From: B4-G1 sp964393895 | GTDB taxonomy: Bacteria > Chloroflexota > Anaerolineae > B4-G1 | DNA: 6,942 nucleotides | NCBI GenBank assembly: GCA_964393895.1 | Contig: CAYMWP010000184.1 | Coordinates: 1 to 6,942 of the forward strand | Direction: 5' to 3' | Part shown: piece by piece, positions 1-5,932 of the stretch | Layout of the letters: each line of letters opens with the position of its first letter | How positions within the stretch are numbered: position 1 is the stretch's first letter | Made by a program: the position numbers and the translations under genes | The notes under the pieces: model-generated | Databases searched by the model: none | Seen by the model: only the letters and a program-made list of their open reading frames with translations | Told to the model about the DNA's origin: nothing

Positions 1-563
1 TTGCGCCCGGCAGCCCGGTTGACGTCGTGGATCACGTTGGCGTACAGCACCAGGTTCTCCCCGGCGGGGCCGATCTGCGCGACGCGTATGCGGTCATCCC
101 CAAGCTCATCCCTGATCGCTGCCTGTACCGGGGCCGTCTTTTTTCCCCACAGGTGTTCGGCGGGACGGATTTCCACTTCCCCGTCCTTGATCCACAGGTA
201 GACGGGCGACTCGGCGCGCCCGTGGACCACCAGCGCGTCGAAGCCAGCGCGCTTGAACTCGTGACCAAAGAAACCACCTACGTCCGAGTTGCCCAGCGCG
301 CCGGTGAGCGGCGCTTTGCCTCCTATTCCGTGCCGTCCTGAGCCGGGTAGGTTGCTGCCTTGCATGATGCCGGGAGCAACGATGAACAAGTTATCTGGAC
401 TGAGCGGATCCGTCCCCGGCGGCAAATCTCGGAGCAGCAAATAAGAGACCAACGCGCGACCACCGACCAGCAGGCGGTAAAAGTCGTCGCTGGGCTGCTC
501 GACGCGAATGTCGCCGGACGTTAAATCAACGTGCAAAATTTTGCCGTACGTACCGCCAATCAT
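1..563 (-). CDS. Aldehyde ferredoxin oxidoreductase family protein, N-terminal part (cut by window edge)
   Basis: Reading the minus strand from the ATG at 563 gives 187 uninterrupted codons that run off the window. The protein begins MIGGTYGKILHVDLTSG and shows the AOR N-terminal domain in order: VGGRALVSYLLL (33-44), PLSPDNLFIVAPG (53-65), PGSGR (73-77), KAPLTGALGNSDVGGFFG (83-100), FKRAGFDALVVHGRAESPVY (103-122), EHLWGKKT (136-143) and IGPAGENLVLYANVIHD (164-180). In this family the domain cradles the tungsto- or molybdo-bispterin cofactor; the cysteines for the 4Fe-4S cluster lie in later domains, outside the window. Known members oxidise aldehydes to carboxylic acids with ferredoxin, in the cytoplasm of anaerobes. 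Full proteins have about 600 residues, so about two thirds is missing. The gene is divergent from the regulator and operon at 858-6869 and shares its control region, which suggests co-regulation. The family call is firm; the substrate is unknown. Confidence 0.93.
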   Translation of the reverse strand, partial: MIGGTYGKILHVDLTSGDIRVEQPSDDFYRLLVGGRALVSYLLLRDLPPGTDPLSPDNLFIVAPGIMQGSNLPGSGRHGIGGKAPLTGALGNSDVGGFFGHEFKRAGFDALVVHGRAESPVYLWIKDGEVEIRPAEHLWGKKTAPVQAAIRDELGDDRIRVAQIGPAGENLVLYANVIHDVNRAAGR

Positions 564-564
564 A

Positions 565-573
565 TCTCCTCCT
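565..573 (-). promoter_or_regulatory. Strong ribosome binding site of the AOR-family gene
   Basis: On the minus strand AGGAGGAGA stands directly before the ATG at 563-561, a full Shine-Dalgarno match that fixes the start codon. Confidence 0.85.
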
Positions 574-576
574 GTG

Positions 577-690
577 TATGACGTTTACAATTGCATAGAA
601 GCTGAACTCGACTACCGTGGCTTTGCTGGATGAACGCGCCGCATCATTGGGCGCTCTCGCCCGTTTTGTGACGTCAGCGCGCTTCACCAA
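577..690 (-). other. Untranslated leader of the divergent AOR-family transcript
   Basis: The stretch between the AOR ribosome binding site and the minus-strand promoter would form a leader of about 120 nt if transcription starts near 685. I see no convincing gene in it. It holds one small hairpin (GGGCG/CGCCC at 649-653 and 658-662, loop of 4) and the 8-bp palindrome TGACGTCA at 669-676, just inside the predicted start of the AOR transcript, which could be an operator. There is no recognisable riboswitch. A plus-strand reading frame crosses the region and the promoter core, but it has no family resemblance. Confidence 0.35.
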
Positions 691-691
691 C

Positions 692-719
692 ATTATATGT
701 TATATCATATATTTGTCAA
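692..719 (-). promoter_or_regulatory. Consensus sigma-70 promoter for the AOR-family gene
   Basis: On the minus strand TTGACA (719-714) and TATAAT (697-692) are both exact consensus hexamers, separated by 16 nt. Transcription would start near 685 and read into the AOR-family gene. Such an exact promoter would be strong unless repressed, so the neighbouring GntR protein is a natural candidate repressor (inference). Confidence 0.8.
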
Positions 720-730
720 GCGGATCATAT

Positions 731-759
731 TTGACAAAAAATATAATAACATATATAAT
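731..759 (+). promoter_or_regulatory. Consensus sigma-70 promoter for the regulator and operon
   Basis: TTGACA at 731-736 and TATAAT at 754-759 are exact consensus hexamers with the ideal 17-nt spacing. The predicted start is near 766, leaving a leader of about 90 nt before the ATG of the regulator at 858. No other good promoter was noticed between 858 and 6869, so this one probably serves the entire six-gene run. Confidence 0.85.
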
Positions 760-761
760 GC

Positions 762-769
762 TTGTACAA
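762..769. promoter_or_regulatory. Candidate GntR/FCD operator at the operon transcription start
   Basis: TTGTACAA is a perfect 8-bp palindrome that covers the predicted start site of the plus-strand promoter. GntR-family regulators of the FadR type commonly bind short palindromes with GT and AC half-sites, so this fits an autoregulatory site where bound protein would block transcription. A second, nearly identical copy lies at 821-828. The match is short and the assignment is inference. Confidence 0.4.
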
Positions 770-820
770 TGGAGGTCTCCACGAGGTATTCAGCGTGAAC
801 CGCGCCCACAGCGGTCCCAT

Positions 821-828
821 TTGTACAT
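821..828. promoter_or_regulatory. Second candidate operator copy in the leader
   Basis: TTGTACAT repeats seven of eight bases of the palindrome at 762-769, 59 nt further on, between the predicted start site and the regulator gene. Two copies on one leader could allow cooperative binding or looping, or be a roadblock. The site is short enough to occur by chance. Confidence 0.3.
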
Positions 829-844
829 CGAGAGGCCCTTGAAC

Positions 845-849
845 GGAGG
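845..849 (+). promoter_or_regulatory. Ribosome binding site of the GntR regulator
   Basis: GGAGG lies 8 nt before the ATG at 858 and supports that start. The in-frame protein gains family similarity soon afterwards. Confidence 0.8.
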
Positions 850-857
850 CGGCAAAC

Positions 858-1538
858 ATGACTAGCGCAATACTTGCCAGTGATTCTCAGGCTGAGGAGG
901 GTACCGAGGTCGAGCGTGCCATTCGTTTCCTCCGCGAGGCGATCCTGCGAGGTGATTACGTACCAGGCCAGAGGTTGCGCCAAAAGGAATTGACCGAGCA
1001 GCTCGACATGAGTCCTACCCCGATCAGAGAGGCCCTTCGTGTTCTAGAGGCTCAAGGCTTCCTGAAGCGAGTTCCCTACACGGGTGTCCACGTGGCGGAG
1101 GTGTCTCCAGAGGAGAGCGAGGAGATCAGTGTGATCCGTTCGGTACTGGAGGGCCTGGCGACCAAGATGGCGGTGCCGAACCTTACAGCCGAGGACATTG
1201 CTGATCTGGAGGCGCTGGTCGAACAGATGGAGACATCTTGGCGCCAAGTGAATCTCGGTCGGCTACGGCGATCCAACTATCGCTTCCATTCCCTGATATA
1301 TGAGAAATCTTGCTCGCGGCGCCTTTGTGACATAATTGTGAGTCTGTGGCCGCGTTTTGCCACTGACTTGCTGTGGATGATACCTGGCCGAGCTGAGCGA
1401 TCAATCCGGCAGCACCATGCGATCTTGGATGCGATCAGGGAAGGCGACGCCCAAGCGGCTGCGGATCTAATGTCGGACCACATCCTAACTGCTGGCGAGT
1501 CAATCACCAGGTTCTTGGAAAGCCAGCAGAGTGAGTAA
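858..1538 (+). CDS. GntR-family transcriptional regulator, FadR/FCD subfamily
   Basis: This 226-residue protein has the usual length and two-domain plan of FCD-type GntR regulators. An N-terminal winged helix-turn-helix spans about residues 17-80, with the hallmark LREAILRGDYVPGQRLRQKE (25-44), then MSPTPIREALRVLEAQGFL (51-69) as recognition helix and start of the wing. The C-terminal all-helical FCD domain (about 87-220) senses a small molecule, often a carboxylic acid, usually through a bound metal. Candidate metal ligands at the family positions are N140 and H144 (NYRFH), H186 (QHHAIL) and H208 (SDHI). It is the first gene after the divergent promoter and precedes the catabolic genes by 38 nt. 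It therefore probably controls itself, the operon and perhaps the AOR-family gene, with a pathway acid as inducer. Subfamily is confident; ligand and sign of control are inferred. Confidence 0.93.
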   Translation: MTSAILASDSQAEEGTEVERAIRFLREAILRGDYVPGQRLRQKELTEQLDMSPTPIREALRVLEAQGFLKRVPYTGVHVAEVSPEESEEISVIRSVLEGLATKMAVPNLTAEDIADLEALVEQMETSWRQVNLGRLRRSNYRFHSLIYEKSCSRRLCDIIVSLWPRFATDLLWMIPGRAERSIRQHHAILDAIREGDAQAAADLMSDHILTAGESITRFLESQQSE

Positions 1539-1576
1539 AGAGTATTCAACGTCAACGACGAAAGGAGCGATCTGGA

Positions 1577-2962
1577 GTGCCCCCCAAAGAGTATATCAGC
1601 GAACAGATAGCAAAATTGAGCGTGAACTTGCGATACGATGACCTGCCGGAGGAGGCGCAGAAAAAAGCGGCGAACTTGATCCTCGATCTGCTGGGTTCGA
1701 TCATTGGCTCGAAGGAGATCGAGTCGAGTCGTATCGCGGCCGAGCTCGCCCTCGAACTGGGCGGCCCGCAGGAGAGCACCGTCATTGGCTACGATCGCAA
1801 GGTGGCAGCGCCGCACGCCGCCTTTGCCAATGCGATCCAGGGTTATGCCTTCGATTTCACCGATGATCACAACGAGTCGAACTCGCACCTGAGCGCGGCG
1901 ACAGTGCCCGTCAGCCTGGCGCTGGGTGAGAAACTGGGCACCAGTGGGAAAGAGGTGGTCGAAGCGGTCGCCCTGGGGAACGAGATCGTGTCCCGGCTCG
2001 GGGCAGCCTTTCTGGGCAAAACGTACTACCAGGGCTTTCATCCAACCAGCACTTGCGGCACTTTCGGCGCTACGGTCTCGGCGGCCAAGCTGTTAAAGCT
2101 GGACGTGGAGCAGACGGTCAACAGTCTGGGAATCGCCGGCAGCCAGGTCGGAGGGCTGATGGCCTGGAACACGTCTGGCTCGTACACCAAGCGGTTGCAG
2201 GCCGGACACCCGGCCATGGTAGGCATTATCTCTGCCTTGATGGCGCAGAAGGGATTCGATGGCCCCCCGGCTATCATTGAGGGAGAGGATGGCTTCTTGC
2301 AAGCCTATTCGTACAATCGCGAGTACGACACAAGCTGGATCACCGCTGGGTTGGGAGAGAAGTGGGCCTTTGCCAACACGAGCATCAAGGTCTATCCTTG
2401 CTGTCGTTACTCGGCCGGGCACCTGGACGCATGCTTGGATATCGTCAACAAGTATCACCCTGATCCCGAAAGGATCGAGCATGTCTTGGTCCGCTCCTCG
2501 GACTATACCATCAGGTTGCTGGCGAGACCGCGCAAGATGGACCCGCAGAACGTGGTGGATACGCAGTTCAGCATGCCGTGGCAGGCCGCGATCGCGCTGA
2601 TTGACGGCCGGATTGGCGTGGACACGTTCGTGGAGGAGAACGTACACCGGCCGGACGTGAGACGGCTTATGGAAAGGGTCGAGTGGGCGGTGGACGAGGA
2701 GTTTGAGCGCCGCTACCCCGAGCATTACTCGTGTGCGGTGACGGTGACGATGGCGGATGGCACAGAATACACCTCCGAGATCACCGACCCCAAGGGCGAT
2801 TGGCGCAACCCGGTCACGCAGCAGGAACTCGAGAAAAAGTTCATCAACCTGGCAGCGCGCGAGATTGAGGACGAGGACAAGATTCGACGTATCGTCGCCT
2901 TTGTGACGGTCATCCACGAGGTGGATGACGTCGGCGAGTTGTTTGCCTTGATCGGAGAATAG
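1577..2962 (+). CDS. MmgE/PrpD family protein (2-methylcitrate dehydratase-like)
   Basis: A 461-residue protein of typical MmgE/PrpD length. It starts at GTG 1577, 9 nt after AAAGGAG; no better start lies nearby. Family landmarks in order are ILDLLGSIIGS (35-45), the acidic segment YAFDFTDDH (90-98) with H104, GNEIVSRLG (134-142), GFHPTSTCGTFGA (153-165), LGIAGSQVGGL (184-194), the basic TKRLQAGHPA (204-213), FANTSIKVYPCCRYSAGHLD (265-284) and FSMPWQAAIAL (331-341). Conserved acidic, Lys and His residues of the active-site cleft (D93, H104, H155, K205, K271) are present by eye. The family includes 2-methylcitrate dehydratase, cis-aconitate decarboxylase and iminodisuccinate epimerase; all act on small polycarboxylates without an iron-sulfur cluster. 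H104 is followed by Leu where many members have Pro. Beside a separate aconitase-type hydratase its role could be dehydration, epimerisation or decarboxylation; the exact reaction is not decidable here. Confidence 0.92.
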   Translation: MPPKEYISEQIAKLSVNLRYDDLPEEAQKKAANLILDLLGSIIGSKEIESSRIAAELALELGGPQESTVIGYDRKVAAPHAAFANAIQGYAFDFTDDHNESNSHLSAATVPVSLALGEKLGTSGKEVVEAVALGNEIVSRLGAAFLGKTYYQGFHPTSTCGTFGATVSAAKLLKLDVEQTVNSLGIAGSQVGGLMAWNTSGSYTKRLQAGHPAMVGIISALMAQKGFDGPPAIIEGEDGFLQAYSYNREYDTSWITAGLGEKWAFANTSIKVYPCCRYSAGHLDACLDIVNKYHPDPERIEHVLVRSSDYTIRLLARPRKMDPQNVVDTQFSMPWQAAIALIDGRIGVDTFVEENVHRPDVRRLMERVEWAVDEEFERRYPEHYSCAVTVTMADGTEYTSEITDPKGDWRNPVTQQELEKKFINLAAREIEDEDKIRRIVAFVTVIHEVDDVGELFALIGE

Positions 2963-2972
2963 GGTTCTCGTT

Positions 2973-4247
2973 ATGGGTATGACGGTCACCGAAAAGATCC
3001 TCGCCCAGGCATCGGGAGAGTCACGGGTGAGGGCGGGGGAGATCGTTCGCGCTCCGGTAGACCTCGTCTTTGGGCAGGATACGACGATGCCGTTGGCCGT
3101 CATTGAATTCGAGCGTATGGGTGCGGAGCGCGTGTTCGATCCCGACAGGGTCGCCATTGTCTGCGATCATTTCGTGCCGAACGCTACGGTGCTGGCCGCC
3201 GAACGGACCAAGTCCCTGCGAGAATTCGCCCGCGAACAGTCCATTGCGCATTACTTTGAGGCTGGGCGGGGCGGGAATTACGGGGTAGAGCATGCCCTTC
3301 TTCCTGAAGAGGGGCTGATACGGCCGGGCACGGTCGTCGTAGGCGCCGACTCCCATACCACATCGTATGGCGCGCTGGGGGCCTTTGCGTCTGGATTCGG
3401 CAGTACGGATGTCGCAGCGGCTATGGCGCTGGGTGAGGTGTGGCTCCGCGTTCCGGAGACTATGCTCTTTGTCTATGAAGGTGAGTTAGGGGCCTGGGTG
3501 GGAGCGAAGGACCTGGTCTTGTACACCATAGGACAGATTGGCGTGGCGGGCGCACTCTACCGGGCGATGGAGTTGACCGGGCCTGTCATTGAGTCGTTGA
3601 CGGTTGATCAACGACTGACGATGTGCAATATGGGCGTCGAAGCGGGCGCCAAGAACACTATCGTGCCAGTGGACCGGGAGACGGAGCGCTACCTGGAAGC
3701 CGTGGGTGTGGATCAAGTGTCTGTCTGCAACGCGGATTCAGATGCCCGCTACCATTCAGTCACAGAGATTGACGTGAGCGAGATCGAGCCTCAAGTGGCC
3801 TGCCCCTCCTCTCCCGACAACGTGAAGCCACTGAGCGAAGTGATAGGAACAAAGCTAGACGCGGCCTTCATCGGCTCTTGCACGAACGGACGGATTGATG
3901 ATCTGCGCAGGGCGGCGCGCGTTCTCAAAGGCCAGCGCGTTTCCGGCGACCTGCGTCTCATCGTCATTCCTGCCACACAGAACGTCTATCTTCAAGCACT
4001 GCGTGAAGGGCTGCTGGAAATCTTTGCCGAGGCGGGCGCTGCGGTCAGTACTCCCACCTGTGGCCCGTGTTTCGGTGGTCACATGGGGCTGCTGGCGGCG
4101 GGTGAGCGTGTCATAGCGACGACGAATCGGAACTTTGTAGGGAGAATGGGGCATCCTGAAAGCAAGGTTTTTCTCGCATCTCCGGTGGTGGCGGCCGCCT
4201 CGGCCGTGATGGGCCGGATCGCGCATCCCGATAAAGTCGTGAGGTGA
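2973..4247 (+). CDS. Aconitase-superfamily hydro-lyase, large subunit (LeuC/HacA/DmdA-like)
   Basis: This 424-residue protein matches the short (about 420 residue) LeuC-type large subunit. Motifs: ICDHFVPN-like CDHFVPN (64-70), GADSHTTSYGALGAFASGFG (124-143), GSCTNGRIDDLRRAARVLKG (301-320), PTCGPCFGGHMG (361-372) and TTNRNFVGRMG (383-393). C303, C363 and C366 are the three expected ligands of the 4Fe-4S cluster, so catalysis by reversible hydration/dehydration of a 2- or 3-hydroxy acid is likely in the cytoplasm. The start ATG has only a weak upstream site and follows the previous stop by 10 nt, so translation is probably coupled; an alternative ATG lies two codons later at 2979. The small subunit follows after 3 nt. 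Leucine (isopropylmalate) or lysine (homoaconitate) biosynthesis is possible for the family but poorly supported, as no synthase or dehydrogenase is adjacent. DmdA of dimethylmalate metabolism is a better contextual parallel. Confidence 0.93.
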   Translation: MGMTVTEKILAQASGESRVRAGEIVRAPVDLVFGQDTTMPLAVIEFERMGAERVFDPDRVAIVCDHFVPNATVLAAERTKSLREFAREQSIAHYFEAGRGGNYGVEHALLPEEGLIRPGTVVVGADSHTTSYGALGAFASGFGSTDVAAAMALGEVWLRVPETMLFVYEGELGAWVGAKDLVLYTIGQIGVAGALYRAMELTGPVIESLTVDQRLTMCNMGVEAGAKNTIVPVDRETERYLEAVGVDQVSVCNADSDARYHSVTEIDVSEIEPQVACPSSPDNVKPLSEVIGTKLDAAFIGSCTNGRIDDLRRAARVLKGQRVSGDLRLIVIPATQNVYLQALREGLLEIFAEAGAAVSTPTCGPCFGGHMGLLAAGERVIATTNRNFVGRMGHPESKVFLASPVVAAASAVMGRIAHPDKVVR

Positions 4248-4250
4248 TAA

Positions 4251-4763
4251 ATGGTCACACAAGGGCGTGCCTGGAAGCTGGGTGACAACGTGGATACAGA
4301 TCAGTTGGTGCCGGGGCGGTACCTGAGCTTGACGGATCCCCAAGAATTGGCTTCCCATTGCCTCAAAGACCTGGTTCCCCGGTTTCATGAACTCGCTCGG
4401 CCGGGCGACATCGTCGTTGCCGGAGAGAACTTTGGCTGCGGCAGCTCGCGCGAGCATGCTCCCGCTGCCTTGAAGGCGCTGGGCATATCCTGCTTCCTGG
4501 CAAGCTCCTATGCCCGGATTTTCTTCCGCAATTGCATCAACCTGGGCCTGCCAGCGCTCACCTCACCGGAGGCCATCGCGGCCATACAGGACGGAGACGA
4601 GGTGCGTATTGATGTGGAAACCGGGGAGATTGAGAATTTGACGCGGTCGTTCCGCTGCTCGGCTCCGCCTTTGTCATCGTTCCTGATCGAGATCATCGAA
4701 GCGGGCGGATTGACGGCTTATGTGCGAGATCGGCTGGCCGGGGAGGGGGGAGGAAGCGATTGA
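4251..4763 (+). CDS. Aconitase-superfamily hydro-lyase, small subunit (LeuD/HacB/DmdB-like)
   Basis: A 170-residue swivelling-domain subunit that completes the enzyme encoded just upstream. Motifs: GDNVDTDQLVPGRYL (11-25), VAGENFGCGSSREHAPAALK (56-75) and SSYARIFFRNCINLGLP (85-101). The GCGSSREH stretch supplies the substrate-carboxylate-binding serine and arginine of this superfamily. The loop after the first motif, which in isopropylmalate isomerases and homoaconitases influences substrate choice, reads YLSL (24-27). From memory, characterised enzymes have forms such as YLRT or YLVY/YLVM there, so the substrate may be different. The start ATG has an excellent GAGGTGAT site overlapping the large-subunit stop, a coupling arrangement that keeps the subunits balanced. 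The C-terminal tail GEGGGSD is encoded by a G-rich run that also serves as ribosome binding site of the next gene. Confidence 0.93.
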   Translation: MVTQGRAWKLGDNVDTDQLVPGRYLSLTDPQELASHCLKDLVPRFHELARPGDIVVAGENFGCGSSREHAPAALKALGISCFLASSYARIFFRNCINLGLPALTSPEAIAAIQDGDEVRIDVETGEIENLTRSFRCSAPPLSSFLIEIIEAGGLTAYVRDRLAGEGGGSD

Positions 4764-5932
4764 TGAAACCATACGAGGAACAGAAGCGAATCCGCTGCGC
4801 CGTCATGCGCGGGGGTACGAGCCGAGGCTTGTTCGTCATGCATGGCGATCTGCCGGCACAGCCCGAACTGCGCGACAAGGTCATTCTCCGTATGTACGGC
4901 AGTCCTGACGTGCGCCAGATTGACGGTATGGGGGGCGCCGATCCGCTGACGAGCAAACTGGCTATCATCGGCCCTTCTACTCACGAGGACGCTGACGTGG
5001 ATTATACCTTTGCTCAAGTCAGTTTTGAGGAACCACTCGTTGACTACAAGGGTAACTGTGGGAACATCTCGTCGGCAGTGGGACCCTTTGCCATTGACGA
5101 GGGATTGGTTGATCCTGTGGAACCAAAGACCACCGTGCGCATTCATCAGACCAACACGAGGCGCATCCTGGTGGCCGAGGTCCCCGTGGCCAACGGGAAG
5201 GCGGCGGTCGAGGGCGATTATCACATTGACGGAGTCCCTGGGACGGGAGCGAGGATCGAGCTGGACTTTTCCGGTACTGCTGGAGCCGTGACCGGGCATA
5301 TCTTGCCGACCGGCAACCCCCTGGATCGGCTGGACGTGGAAGGTGTTGGCCCGATTGACGTCTCGGTCGTGGATGCGGGGAACCCGTGTGTTTTTGTCCG
5401 CGCCAGGGACTTGAATATGGCAGGGACAGAAACGCCGGATCAGATAGACGGTGATCGAGAGTTGAACGAGCGCATAGAACGGATACGCGGCACGGTCGCC
5501 GCAGCGATCGGTCTGGTTGGGGACTGGCGAGACGCGGCCCGGCAGAGTCCCTACATTCCCTTCTTCGTCCTGGTCAGCCCTCCTGCCGATTACATAGATT
5601 TTACAACCGGACGGATGGTTGAGGCTCAGCAAGTTGACCTTGTGGCGCGTCTCTTGTTCATGCTCAGGACACACAAAGCTTATGCTGTGACGGGAACGGT
5701 ATGCACGGGCGCTGCGGCCAAAATCCCGGGCACGATCGTCCACGAGGCCGCTCGCCCCGAGTCGCAGGGGCAGGCCCAGACGCGGATCGGGCATCCGGCG
5801 GGTGTGATTGACGCCGAGGCCGTCGTGCGGTTGGATGAGGGCGTGCAACTGGTACGCGCCTCTGTGGGCCGGACGGCGCGGCGCATTATGGAAGGGTACG
5901 TGTTCGTTCCGTGGAGCACGCTGGATGACTGA
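4763..5932 (+). CDS. PrpF-family isomerase (methylaconitate / 3-methylitaconate / oxalomesaconate isomerase-like)
   Basis: A 389-residue protein with the duplicated diaminopimelate-epimerase fold of the PrpF family. Landmarks: MRGGTSRGLF (15-24), MGGADPLTSKLAII (56-69), YKGNCGNISSAVGPFAIDEG (95-114), VDAGNPCVFVRA (203-214), HKAYAVTGTVCTG (304-316) and GHPAG (343-347). K65 and C99 sit at the positions of the catalytic Lys and of the GNCGN cysteine. Known members shift a C=C bond in unsaturated di- or tricarboxylates (2-methylaconitate in the AcnD/PrpF methylcitrate route, 3-methylitaconate in nicotinate fermentation, 4-oxalomesaconate in gallate breakdown). The start is taken as ATG 4763, 9 nt after GGAGG and overlapping the preceding stop as TGATG; TTG 4760 is a less likely alternative. 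The first motif has Arg where many members have Lys (TSKG). Coupling to the LeuCD-like hydratase suggests that it makes or receives that enzyme's alkene. Specificity is undecided. Confidence 0.92.
   Translation: MKPYEEQKRIRCAVMRGGTSRGLFVMHGDLPAQPELRDKVILRMYGSPDVRQIDGMGGADPLTSKLAIIGPSTHEDADVDYTFAQVSFEEPLVDYKGNCGNISSAVGPFAIDEGLVDPVEPKTTVRIHQTNTRRILVAEVPVANGKAAVEGDYHIDGVPGTGARIELDFSGTAGAVTGHILPTGNPLDRLDVEGVGPIDVSVVDAGNPCVFVRARDLNMAGTETPDQIDGDRELNERIERIRGTVAAAIGLVGDWRDAARQSPYIPFFVLVSPPADYIDFTTGRMVEAQQVDLVARLLFMLRTHKAYAVTGTVCTGAAAKIPGTIVHEAARPESQGQAQTRIGHPAGVIDAEAVVRLDEGVQLVRASVGRTARRIMEGYVFVPWSTLDD

Larger units (their letters stand above)
691..760. repeat. AT-rich imperfect inverted repeat, about 30 bp arms, forming a mirrored divergent promoter
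   Basis: The left arm 691-719 and right arm 731-760 are reverse complements of each other apart from a 2-nt insertion and a few mismatches around the middle. An 11-nt centre at 720-730 separates them. By my count 14 of 70 bases are G or C, far below the flanking genes. Each arm contains a complete promoter pointing outward, so the two -35 boxes lie back to back. The symmetry could reflect duplication of one promoter arm, selection for balanced divergent expression, or a binding site for a dimeric regulator. The repeat is seen directly; its role is inferred. Confidence 0.85.

Noticed and set aside
617..865. Plus-strand open frame across the divergent control region
   Set aside because: It runs through the AT-rich promoter core, lacks a ribosome binding site, and has no family similarity; its end overlaps the regulator start.
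1277..2041. Long minus-strand open frame opposite the regulator and PrpD-like genes
   Set aside because: It is antisense to two confidently identified genes, spans their boundary, and its translation (rich in Arg, His and Gln) shows no family motif.
2093..3157. 354-codon minus-strand open frame opposite the PrpD-like and LeuC-like genes
   Set aside because: Its translation has no recognisable domain and mirrors the codon pattern of the genes on the plus strand.
2973..4763. Assignment as leucine-biosynthesis leuC and leuD
   Set aside because: No isopropylmalate synthase or dehydrogenase is adjacent, and the partners are a PrpF isomerase, a PrpD-like protein and a lyase under a GntR regulator, which points to catabolism.
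1577..5932. Classical methylcitrate (propionate) operon prpBCD/acnD-prpF
   Set aside because: PrpB and PrpC are absent, the aconitase is a two-subunit LeuCD type instead of a single AcnD chain, and the lyase is of HMG-CoA lyase type.
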